Shown: piece by piece, positions 17,391 through 24,799 of the stretch
Numbering within the stretch: the first letter of the stretch is position 1
Layout of the letters: every line of letters starts with the position of its first letter
Assembly: GCA_021107945.1 (NCBI GenBank)
Contig: JAIORV010000024.1
Location: forward strand, 1 to 64,000
DNA length: 64,000 bases
Source of the DNA: Vulcanimicrobiota bacterium
GTDB lineage: Bacteria; Vulcanimicrobiota; JAJTBE01
Direction: 5' to 3'
Position numbers and translations under genes: made by a program
Notes under the pieces: model-generated
Database searches by the model: none
Seen by the model: the letters and a program-made list of their open reading frames with translations, nothing else
Told to the model about the DNA's origin: nothing

Positions 17391-17627
17391 GATTTTTCAC
17401 CCCCAGTCTTGGTCTTATCTTTTTTTTACCGCAAAGACCGCAAAGACCACAGGGGATTCAGGGGGTTGATAGACCAACGATCGTGTTTCTGATTGTAAAC
17501 AATGTACCTCGTTTACACCTCATGTTTTTTATGCTCCCCATAATAAAATAATATTATCCGGATAGTCGGCTTTGCGGGAATCTTTGCGCTCTTTGCTTCT
17601 TTGCGGTTTATCAAGAAAATCACAAAT

Positions 17628-17745
17628 AATTAAATTATTTCGGAGAATGCCTGAAAATTGATGCGATTAATTAACAGTGAACCCTTGATATAATAAGTTC
17701 TCTGCGACCTCCGCGATCTCTGCGGTAATTTAAAAAGCATTATCC
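17628..17745. repeat. Imperfect direct repeat of about 117 bp (copy 2)
   Basis: Second copy of the block at 8038-8154. It ends about 12 bases from the stop codon of the metallopeptidase gene on the minus strand. It carries TATAATAAG and the TCTGCG...TGCGGTAATTTAA run. Confidence 0.8.
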
Positions 17746-17756
17746 GGGAGTTTGAG

Positions 17757-18767
17757 TCAATCTTGCGAGCCGAAAAGATTTTCAAGGTATTGATACATTT
17801 GAGGATCTTCCTGGAATAGCTTTTCACGCCCGGAACTCCGGAAGAACGCTTCCACGCATTCGGCGAAGTATTCCTGGGGGTTTGTCCCCGCGTAATCCGA
17901 TACCAGGCCTTCTCTTTCTTTTTTGAACAGGTTCCACAACTGGACTGACAGCGGCAGTCTTCTACCATGCCTTTCCGAGAACGTATGGTCGAATGCATGG
18001 GCAAATTCATGCCTTGCAGTTGAGCGGGGTCTGCCGATATTCTCCTCCCCTATCACAATAAGTCTGCGGGAATTATCATACAATCCTCTCACCATATCCC
18101 AGGGTCTTCCGTCAAATGTTCTCTCCCCCGGAGCAACAACGGACATCCCCTTTATACGTATCTGGGTGAGACTCATATTTCTTGGAAGAATAATAATATT
18201 TACACCGAATTGCTTTACCGTCTGGATAATATTTTCACCCATCACATCCAGCTCCTTGATGAGAACCCGCTTTGTTTTCTCATCTTCGCTGAAGGCAATC
18301 ATGCGATCGAGCAATTCTCTTTCTCTTGTCCATCCCATTCCCCTGGGCGCTCCCTCTCTCTTTTTTCCTCCAAGTTGAAAAAGGAACTGGTTTGGCACGG
18401 CAGGGCGATGCTGTTTCTTCTTTTTCTTTCTCTTCGTGGGATCGCCCTCATCCTCTTCTTCGTCATCGCCATATACAAGATCTCTCAACTCTTTGAATGA
18501 GTATATGAGATCCTTTACTCTCTTGTTTTTCAGGAAATTTGCCACTTCTTTTGAATTCCTGCCGTATTTTTTCAGCATGCGCATTAACTCCTGCGCCTCC
18601 GCCGACAGGGCGACAACATCCTGGGTTAACAGCAAAGCGTTGGCGACGGAATCATCTACCTGCCTGAAAACATTGGGCTTTACCGAACGGGGAGTCTCGC
18701 GTCGGGTGACTTTCAGATATTTGGAATCATATATCCCGAAATTCGGGCCATGTATTTCCATGGACAC
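17757..18767 (-). CDS. HExxH zinc metallopeptidase, ATLF-like, without signal peptide
   Basis: The C-terminal 90 residues hold HEFAHAFDH (H253, E254, H257) and, 42 residues on, QEYFAE (E299/E303). This is the pattern of the ATLF (anthrax lethal factor-like) zinc peptidase fold, in which the glutamate of a downstream helix is the third ligand. A Lys-rich stretch (KRKKKKK, near 117) lies in the middle. The N-terminus (MSMEIHGPNFG..., then VDDSV) is polar and similar to the leaders of neighbouring proteins rather than a Sec signal. It is single-domain otherwise. The gene has its own promoter (18799-18827). The target is unknown. Confidence 0.82.
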   Translation of the reverse strand: MSMEIHGPNFGIYDSKYLKVTRRETPRSVKPNVFRQVDDSVANALLLTQDVVALSAEAQELMRMLKKYGRNSKEVANFLKNKRVKDLIYSFKELRDLVYGDDEEEDEGDPTKRKKKKKQHRPAVPNQFLFQLGGKKREGAPRGMGWTRERELLDRMIAFSEDEKTKRVLIKELDVMGENIIQTVKQFGVNIIILPRNMSLTQIRIKGMSVVAPGERTFDGRPWDMVRGLYDNSRRLIVIGEENIGRPRSTARHEFAHAFDHTFSERHGRRLPLSVQLWNLFKKEREGLVSDYAGTNPQEYFAECVEAFFRSSGREKLFQEDPQMYQYLENLFGSQD

Positions 18768-18798
18768 GTGGCATACATCCTTTATTAATTCTAACCCT

Positions 18799-18827
18799 AT
18801 TATATATTATATTAATAGTAAAAACAA
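18799..18827 (-). promoter_or_regulatory. Sigma-70-type promoter of the metallopeptidase gene
   Basis: On the minus strand TTGTTT (18827-18822) and a perfect TATAAT (18804-18799) are 17 bases apart, about 35 bases before the start codon at 18767. This is one of the few clean -35/-10 pairs in the window. Confidence 0.65.
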
Positions 18828-18849
18828 TAATTACTGTTACAATAAAGAA

Positions 18850-18882
18850 CTAAAACAAAACAGGGGATCATTACCCCCTGTT
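18850..18882 (-). terminator. Intrinsic terminator of the minus-strand gene 18934-20001
   Basis: On the minus strand the stem AACAGGGG/CCCCTGTT (8 bp) is followed by TTTGTTTTAG. It lies about 50 bases past the stop codon. Between the two are two copies of AAATTACAATGCTATTT (18906-18941), an odd short direct repeat. Confidence 0.75.
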
Positions 18883-18933
18883 ACATGATTGAAAACTATC
18901 AATTAAATTACAATGCTATTTTAAATTACAATG

Positions 18934-20001
18934 CTATTTCTGCTCCTGTATCTTGTGGAACAACTTCAACTCTTTAAGATCGGAAATCGTCGAGCCTTCA
19001 CCATGGTTGGAATATGTGCTCAGTGATCCCAGTTGTATTCCTACGGGGAATGGAATTGAAATCCCGATTTCACGCTTCTTTTTCTCCTGGAAATACACAG
19101 GCTTTTCCTCGGCTAAACGGGCGAGCGATTCAAATGCATTTATCTCGGTTCCCTTGCTGTTTGCCTTCAAACCACTGAAAATACCGATGGCGGCTCCAAC
19201 AGCGATACCTGCGGCCAGCCCTACGGGACCGCCTATTGAACCTATTGCAATTGCCGGAATTGTAAATATCGATGTAACAGCGGCTCCTATACCGGCGCCG
19301 ATTAAGCCTTTCTTAGCCGTTCCTTTAGCTATTTTCCAGGCTTTGCTAAGTTTTCCCTCATTCTTATACATCTTCCAGGGATATTGGCTGGCCATTGTTC
19401 CCTTGGTAAAGAAGGCCAATTCTCTGGCCGCCGTCCGCATCTCATTTCCCTCGGCTTCCTCTATTTCTACATCGGGATTGTATAGCTGGTATAAAAATTT
19501 CAACTCACCCTTGTTTTTTATCTCGACAGGGACGCCGAATTTTACTTCCATCCCACCTGATTTCATATCAAACTTACCCTTGGCTTCCTGTCCGGTTATA
19601 TCCTTCCCCTTTAATTGCGGGGGATTAAAGCCAAGTCCTATAACACGCTTGGGCTGAAATACGATGGGGTCCCCTTTTTCAAGTCTCTTTAAAGCTTCGA
19701 ATTCACCGATCTGCTTCATCTTGCCCAGGAATCCCTTTTTGGGTGTATGAAGGGCCCACGGGAACCCCTGTGCTTCCATCTTCTGGGTAAAGTAACCAAG
19801 CATCTTGGCGGCATCATCCTGAGAGACATTCTGATACTCGGGAAGATTCGTATTGATCTCAACCGATGAATATTTCCTTCCCGGAATAAATTCATCCAGT
19901 GCTGTTTGAACGCCATCCTTGACTCCATTATACCCATCCGAGAGGATTGACTGGCTTGATATGGAACCCATAGTCTGATTGGGTGCGCCGATTTTATCCA
20001 T
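18934..20001 (-). CDS. Unrecognised protein with Gly/Ala-rich hydrophobic hairpin
   Basis: The family is not recognised. The leader is MDKIGAPNQTMGSISSQS, polar and Ser/Gln-rich. The body (40-215) is mixed alpha/beta with many Lys and Glu. Residues about 232-282 are a Gly/Ala/Ile-rich hydrophobic stretch (GAGIGAAV, IGSIGGPVGLAAG, GAAIGIF) that could form a membrane hairpin. The start is ATG 20001, because AAGAGGTG stands 7 bases upstream; the in-frame GTG at 20010 lies inside that site. Similar layout to 15528 and 20191 suggests a set of related function, perhaps exported or membrane-inserting proteins. Confidence 0.75.
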   Translation of the reverse strand: MDKIGAPNQTMGSISSQSILSDGYNGVKDGVQTALDEFIPGRKYSSVEINTNLPEYQNVSQDDAAKMLGYFTQKMEAQGFPWALHTPKKGFLGKMKQIGEFEALKRLEKGDPIVFQPKRVIGLGFNPPQLKGKDITGQEAKGKFDMKSGGMEVKFGVPVEIKNKGELKFLYQLYNPDVEIEEAEGNEMRTAARELAFFTKGTMASQYPWKMYKNEGKLSKAWKIAKGTAKKGLIGAGIGAAVTSIFTIPAIAIGSIGGPVGLAAGIAVGAAIGIFSGLKANSKGTEINAFESLARLAEEKPVYFQEKKKREIGISIPFPVGIQLGSLSTYSNHGEGSTISDLKELKLFHKIQEQK

Positions 20002-20124
20002 CTGATACACCTCTTTATTACAAATAAAAATAATTCTTTTCCTACATTATGATTTTACCACTCAAGACCGACAAAGTTAATAGTATTCATGTTAATAAAA
20101 TGTAAACATGTATATAACTAGTTA

Positions 20125-20155
20125 GTAAGGCCATAGCAATCTACTACGGCCTTAC
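20125..20155 (-). terminator. Possible hairpin terminator after 20191-21057
   Basis: GTAAGGCC and GGCCTTAC form an 8-bp stem around a 15-base loop (a further TAG/CTA pairing is possible). It lies 35 bases past the stop codon of the minus-strand gene. The following bases are not T-rich, so it may be only a structured element. Confidence 0.4.
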
Positions 20156-20190
20156 CTTACTCTATCATTACAGGAAGAACCTTGTATTAA

Positions 20191-21057
20191 TCATCCGACC
20201 ATAAACTCGGCAAATTTCATGCTATCTTTTACTCCGTCAACGAAGCCCTTTGCTCCTTCACTGACTGCTGAAACGGTAGTTGCGACTCCACCGGCAGTTG
20301 CAGCGCCGGCGGCAATCCCCATAAGTATCCCGGGAGTTTTTGCCGCTCCAACTATATAACTACTGAAGACTGTTGCATCTTTTGCAAAATTCCCCAAAGT
20401 GGGCTCCATATGTCCGGACTTGTCTCTGGCTCCTATAGCTTTCTCGGCAAACCCTATTCCCCTATTGATAGATCCTATAACAGCACAAGCCGGTCCCATA
20501 ACCACCGCGGAAGCCGCCGTTGCTATACCTGCGGCAATCCCCGCAACTCTTCCCAATTTATCGGATACTTTCTCATCAACCTTGTTTGCAAGCTCTCCGG
20601 AAAACTTGCATCCCTCAACAAAGCCTTCAACTGCGCCCTTTCCTGTTTCAATCAGTCCGCCGGCCATTCCCGGAGCCACTACCGCTCCCAATAACATCCC
20701 GGGAACTCCCAGAGACATTCCAAGAATCGCTCCTCCGATGGGGGCTGCTAATCCAATTGTAACCCATTCCAGTTTTGAACCCGTGCTATCCGGTAGCCGG
20801 TCGTCTTCAAATCCGGCGCCTTTGAGACCTGATTTAACCGCTCCGTTAAGACCTCGCGACACAGCTTTAAGAGGTGCCACAATAACAGCCGTTGCCGCTC
20901 CAAGGGTGTATTTTGCAGCTTTATTTAAACCACTTTTAATGTCAACCATGTCCTTGATTTCGTTGGATTGGTCTTTCTCAGTCTTCCTGGTTATCGGTGA
21001 TGTGTTGGACATCTCCCTTTGCTGTGTGTTTATACTTGATGCGCTTATACCTGTCAT
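20191..21057 (-). CDS. Unrecognised Gly/Ala-rich protein with repeated hydrophobic segments
   Basis: After a polar leader (MTGISASSINTQ..., then KDMVDIKSG) most of the protein consists of hydrophobic Gly/Ala/Val segments separated by short charged or polar turns. Examples are GAATAVIVAPL, IGLAAPIGGAILG, GIAAGIATAASAVV and GIAAGAATAGGVAT. The pattern resembles glycine-zipper or membrane-inserting domains. The start is ATG 21057: GAGGAGG lies 8 bases upstream, and an earlier in-frame ATG (21075) overlaps that site. Base composition is like the neighbours. The role is unknown. Confidence 0.72.
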   Translation of the reverse strand: MTGISASSINTQQREMSNTSPITRKTEKDQSNEIKDMVDIKSGLNKAAKYTLGAATAVIVAPLKAVSRGLNGAVKSGLKGAGFEDDRLPDSTGSKLEWVTIGLAAPIGGAILGMSLGVPGMLLGAVVAPGMAGGLIETGKGAVEGFVEGCKFSGELANKVDEKVSDKLGRVAGIAAGIATAASAVVMGPACAVIGSINRGIGFAEKAIGARDKSGHMEPTLGNFAKDATVFSSYIVGAAKTPGILMGIAAGAATAGGVATTVSAVSEGAKGFVDGVKDSMKFAEFMVG

Positions 21058-21300
21058 TTTAAATTTCCTCCTCATTGATGTTTGATTTGTTTCTCTTTAT
21101 GATACAAGAATACATTAATCCAATGTCGCATGTAAGTTCCAAACATGTTCCAAAAGAGAAAACCTGTGGGAACATACTAATTGCAAGGAGTTACGCATTC
21201 CAAAAAATAAAATTATAGCGGTGAATAGTAAAGAATATGGAAAAGGAGGAAATAAGAAAAATTGAAGAAAGAGAACGAAAGTTACCGCCGGGCAACCGGA

Positions 21301-21401
21301 TGCCCAAAATTGAAACACAATTTGTTGGCGGGTTTAAAAACCCGCGCTACGTTATGGGGACTTTTTTGTTGGCGGGTTTGAAAACCCGCGCTACGTTATG
21401 G
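21301..21401. repeat. Two copies of the GCGGG/CCCGC palindrome repeat
   Basis: Bases 21301-21360 repeat 4798-4857 almost exactly. A second shorter copy follows at 21368-21401 (GTTGGCGGGTTTGAAAAC, CGCGCTACGTTATGG). The rest of the gap 21058-21432 holds no gene; AAGGAGG before ATG 21433 is a ribosome binding site. Confidence 0.85.
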
Positions 21402-21432
21402 AGTGAATAGGTTCTGAAATGAAGGAGGAAAT

Positions 21433-22128
21433 ATGATAAAGGCGGTTATTTTCGATCTTTTTGATACTCTTATTTATATTGACTGGAACAACTATAATAA
21501 ATTCCGGGGAGAACTTGCCGATTTTATTGGCGCACCCGTTGATGAGATAGGCTTTATATGGAGAAAATATCGCACTAAAAGATGTACGGGAGAAATTGAG
21601 ACTTTGAGTGAAATGATAGAAATTCTACTGGATGAGCTTGATAAAAAAATAGATAAAGACAAGCTTGATCAGATAATTGCTCTGGAAGAAAAGACATTGA
21701 AAGACTCGATCAGGTTTTATCCCGATGTGGAGGTTATGCTGGAGAAATTAAAAGCAAACGGATATGAATTGGGTCTTTTGAGCAATGCTTCCCACAATGT
21801 AGGGAATGTAATGGAAATGTTATCCTGGAGAGATTATTTTGATCATGTAATTCTGTCATATAAAGTGGGTATGGTAAAGCCCGATCCGCGGATCTATATT
21901 TTGATGCTTGGAAGGATGGATTATATAGCTGACGAATGTCTCTTCGTCGGTGACGGCGGTTCCATGGAATTGGACGGAGCGAAAAAAGTGGGAATGATTA
22001 CCGTAAAGGCGGCGCAAGCCAACCAGGACGCTACGGAAACACGCTCCAAGAATGCCGATTACATAGTGGAATCAATACAGGAAATACCCGAGTTGGTTGA
22101 GAGAATTAACAGGGAGCGACAATTATGA
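21433..22128 (+). CDS. HAD-superfamily hydrolase
   Basis: Motif I reads FDLFDTL with nucleophile D8; the usual second Asp of DxD is Phe10, as in dehalogenase-type members. Motif II is LLSNAS, motif III is the Lys of VKPDP, and motif IV is FVGDGGSMELDGA. The cap region lies at about 18-90. Length (231) is typical of the YjjG/HAD-IA group of small-molecule phosphatases. It overlaps the next gene by 4 bases (ATGA) and starts a run of four closely spaced genes. Confidence 0.9.
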   Translation: MIKAVIFDLFDTLIYIDWNNYNKFRGELADFIGAPVDEIGFIWRKYRTKRCTGEIETLSEMIEILLDELDKKIDKDKLDQIIALEEKTLKDSIRFYPDVEVMLEKLKANGYELGLLSNASHNVGNVMEMLSWRDYFDHVILSYKVGMVKPDPRIYILMLGRMDYIADECLFVGDGGSMELDGAKKVGMITVKAAQANQDATETRSKNADYIVESIQEIPELVERINRERQL

Positions 22129-22781
22129 AGAGATTTGACGAAAAAACAGTAAAAAACCTTCTGGATCAATTGGGGGGAAAAGACAAATTTACAATGGAGC
22201 ATAGCCTGCGGGTTTCAAAACTTGCCGGAGATTTTGCCCGTCACCTGGGTTGGAAAAAAGAAAATATCGCAAAATTGAAAATCGCCGCAATGTTACATGA
22301 CCTGGGAAAGCTCGATATTCCCGATGAGATTTTTTGTAAAATTCGAAAAGCTTCGACATTGACAGATGAGGACAAGAAGACAATAAGACAACATACCGGA
22401 CACTTCGGAATACTTGAAGAATATGAAAATATTCCAAAGTCGGTTAAAGACACGCTGAAATATCACCATGAAAAACATGACGGCACAGGTTATCACGAGG
22501 GTCTCAGGGGTGATGAAATTCCGGAGGGAGTCAAGATTGTTGCTATTGCGGATTATTACGACACTGTGATTGTACAAAGACCCAACAAAGTACCCGTTGG
22601 CATGGTTCCATTAAGTAAAGATGAGGCCATCAGGATTATGATTGAAAACACCGCATCCAGATTTGACCCAAAGCTGATGACAAGATTCCTGGAGTTAATA
22701 CTGGGAAAAACGAGTAAAGAAGAAAAAGAACCGGCAAAAAACGAAGATGATTTAATGTCGGCAGGAAGCTGCGGTGACTAA
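22125..22781 (+). CDS. HD-GYP-type phosphohydrolase
   Basis: HD-domain metal residues are visible: H26, H58-D59 in LHDLGK, H90, H114-H115, and the GYP-type block HHEKHDGTGY (114-123). D143 follows in ADYYD. HD-GYP proteins degrade cyclic di-GMP or related dinucleotides. The GYP proline is His here (GYH), and the usual RPYR block reads RPNK, so substrate preference may differ. No receiver or sensor domain is attached. It is translationally coupled to the HAD gene. Confidence 0.85.
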   Translation: MKRFDEKTVKNLLDQLGGKDKFTMEHSLRVSKLAGDFARHLGWKKENIAKLKIAAMLHDLGKLDIPDEIFCKIRKASTLTDEDKKTIRQHTGHFGILEEYENIPKSVKDTLKYHHEKHDGTGYHEGLRGDEIPEGVKIVAIADYYDTVIVQRPNKVPVGMVPLSKDEAIRIMIENTASRFDPKLMTRFLELILGKTSKEEKEPAKNEDDLMSAGSCGD

Positions 22782-22806
22782 ATACAAATAGAAAGGCGAT
22801 GCCAGG

Positions 22807-23862
22807 TTGAAACGGATTAAGGTAAAAGACGCCATGGGTAAAAAACTTGCTCATGATATAACAAAAATCATACCGGGAAAATTCAAAGACGCGGTATTCA
22901 AACACGGTCAGACGATCGGGGAAGAAGATGTCGATGAGCTTCTTAACCTTGGCGAGGATGAGGTCTTTATTCTCGAAGGTAATGAAGAAGATATTCACGA
23001 GGATGATGCCGGCTTAATCATTGCCCAAAAAGCCTCCGGAGACGGACTCAAAGCTGTCAATAAAAATGAGGCATGGATTGATGTCGTCGCCGTTGAACCC
23101 GGTATGTTTAAAGTGGAAAAAAATGTATTAAACATGCTTAATATGATAGATGAGGTTATATTTGCAACTCTCCCGTCTTATGTTATGGTTGAAAAGAATA
23201 GAACTGTGGCAAAAGTAAAGATTCGCCCACTGTATATCAGCAAGGAAAAGCTTGGCTCAATCCTTCAAGTCACTAAAAAACACGGGAAGGCAATTCATAT
23301 CCAAAAGATAAATAATTTAAAGATCGGCTTGATTATTGCCTCTACAGAGGTTTTCAATGGCAGGATTAAAGATGGCTTCCATGATCTTATAAAAAGTAAA
23401 ATGGATGAATATGGTCTTGAGGTTGATGAAAAAATCATATTACCCGACAATGCAGAAAAAATATCGGATGAAATTATCAATTTTAAAAATAACGGGATGG
23501 ATCTGATATTGGTTACCGGGGGGATGTCGGTGGATCCATGCGATACAACTCCCGAGGGAATTGAGAAATCGGGAGCAAAGACAGTTTCATACGGCATGCC
23601 GTTCTCGCCGGGGGCGATGTTAATGCTTGCATACCTTGACTCCACGCCGGTAATAGGGATTCCATCGGGTGTGCTTTTCAGAAAAAGATCGTCTTTCGAT
23701 GTAATATTGCCACATATTCTGATTGGAGAAAAGCTAAATAAAGAGGACATAAGAAGCCTGGGAGAGGGCGGCCTTTGCTGGAATTGCAGAGAATGCCACT
23801 TTCCGGTTTGCACATTTGGAAAACAGGAAGGTAGGAGGGACGTCCCCGTCCCGATAAAATGA
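22807..23862 (+). CDS. Molybdopterin-binding domain protein (MoeA/MogA-like)
   Basis: The C-terminal half carries the MoCF-binding signature: GLIIASTEVFNGRI near residue 174, then VTGGMSVDPCDTTPEGI (about 237-253) and TPVIGIPSGVLF. The N-terminal half (1-165) resembles domain III/IV-like regions of uncharacterised MoeA relatives. A Cys-rich tail (CWNCRECHFPVC) near 326-337 may bind metal. The start is TTG behind AAAGGCG. The last codons (after GKQEG) and the stop are supplied by a palindromic interspersed repeat (23831-23857), which is unusual. The next gene begins 1 base after the stop. Confidence 0.83.
   Translation: MKRIKVKDAMGKKLAHDITKIIPGKFKDAVFKHGQTIGEEDVDELLNLGEDEVFILEGNEEDIHEDDAGLIIAQKASGDGLKAVNKNEAWIDVVAVEPGMFKVEKNVLNMLNMIDEVIFATLPSYVMVEKNRTVAKVKIRPLYISKEKLGSILQVTKKHGKAIHIQKINNLKIGLIIASTEVFNGRIKDGFHDLIKSKMDEYGLEVDEKIILPDNAEKISDEIINFKNNGMDLILVTGGMSVDPCDTTPEGIEKSGAKTVSYGMPFSPGAMLMLAYLDSTPVIGIPSGVLFRKRSSFDVILPHILIGEKLNKEDIRSLGEGGLCWNCRECHFPVCTFGKQEGRRDVPVPIK
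23831..23857. repeat. GTAGGAGGGACG REP palindrome inside a coding 3' end
   Basis: The palindrome GGGACGTCCCCGTCCC with the flanks GTAGGA and GATAA is the same family as at 33781, 34436, 53317, 57011 and 59671. It encodes the C-terminus RRDVPVPIK of the molybdopterin-domain protein. Confidence 0.85.
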
Positions 23863-23863
23863 A

Positions 23864-24601
23864 ATGCTGAAAAGAATTCGAATCTACTTACAGAAATTAT
23901 CCAAAGAAAACAACCTGATCAATGAAACGGTATTTGTCAAAGCTCCCCTGGAGATAGCCGAGGCTATCGGTAATCCTGACAGGTATGATTACCCGCTTTA
24001 CAAGGGAAAGGAATTCCTCGTGGAAGCAAATGTAAGGGGTGTTTACGGCCAGGCATTTACACGCATCCCCCACAGTTATGAGGGGAAAATAAGTGATATC
24101 CTGGATATGGATCATACATTCGAGGAAAACACGGCAATCTTAATATCCACATTAAATGCCGTTATGAGATACCTGGGCATGGTGGCCAACACCCGTCACT
24201 GCAAGGATAAAGAGCCGGGCTTGTGTGCAAAAGACCTTATCCCATATTTAAGGGAGAACTACCCTTCAGCGAAAAAAATCGGTCTCCTGGGACTTCAGCC
24301 CGCCTTCCTGGATTCCCTGAGCAATGCTTATGGAAGCGAAAACGTTATCTGCTCCGACCTCGGATATGAAACCGTGGGAAGTGAAAAATCGGGAGTATGT
24401 ATTCTTGACGGAAGCGAGGATAATAAAAAACTTATGGAAGAAAGCGATTTGATCTTCGCCACCGGAACCATATTTGTCAATAACACAGCGGATGAAATAG
24501 TAAGGCAGGCGAAGATAAAACCTGTTGTGATATTCGGCGTAACGGCGGCGGGGGCGGCGGAAATGACGGGATTACCAAGATATTGTCCATATTCAAGTTA
24601 A
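23864..24601 (+). CDS. DUF364/Rossmann-like heavy-metal chelation domain protein
   Basis: The C-terminal part (about 125-245), with KIGLLGLQPAFLDSL, then IFATGTIFVNNTADEI and FGVTAAGAAEM, matches the DUF364 (putative heavy-metal chelation) family. The N-terminal part has NTRHCKDKEPGLCAKDL, which resembles the DUF4213-like start. Such proteins accompany molybdenum and nitrogenase-type metal genes, in line with the molybdopterin-domain gene just upstream. The gene starts 1 base after the previous stop, so the four genes from 21433 form an operon. The gap 24602-24799 holds an ACCGCCCTCCGCAATCC-type repeat and an A/T-rich leader. Confidence 0.75.
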   Translation: MLKRIRIYLQKLSKENNLINETVFVKAPLEIAEAIGNPDRYDYPLYKGKEFLVEANVRGVYGQAFTRIPHSYEGKISDILDMDHTFEENTAILISTLNAVMRYLGMVANTRHCKDKEPGLCAKDLIPYLRENYPSAKKIGLLGLQPAFLDSLSNAYGSENVICSDLGYETVGSEKSGVCILDGSEDNKKLMEESDLIFATGTIFVNNTADEIVRQAKIKPVVIFGVTAAGAAEMTGLPRYCPYSS

Positions 24602-24799
24602 TCCGATTACAACCATTCACCGCCCTCCGCAATCCGGCCTCCGACCTCTGTGGTTAAAAATAATCGTCAGTAAATAAACATGGTATTTTATCATAAAAAA
24701 AGGGTATTTTTATAATTGCAAGAATAATACCTTCATATAAATATACGTAACTTCGTTCAATAGCTACCTGACTGGATTTAATTACTTAGGGGTGAGATC

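Noticed and set aside
17158-17520. Two direct repeats about 230 bases apart taken for a CRISPR array
   Set aside because: Only two copies, a spacer far too long, and the spacer contains other interspersed repeats; no cas genes in the window.
18953-19657. Long plus-strand frame of 234 codons opposite the Gly-rich gene at 18934
   Set aside because: Antisense shadow: Ala/Gly codons on the minus strand give few stops on the plus strand. The minus frame has a strong ribosome binding site and a terminator.
20399-21085. Plus-strand frame of 228 codons opposite 20191-21057
   Set aside because: Pro/Ser/Thr-rich product with no domain and no ribosome binding site; it is the complement of the Gly/Ala-rich minus gene, which has GAGGAGG before its ATG.
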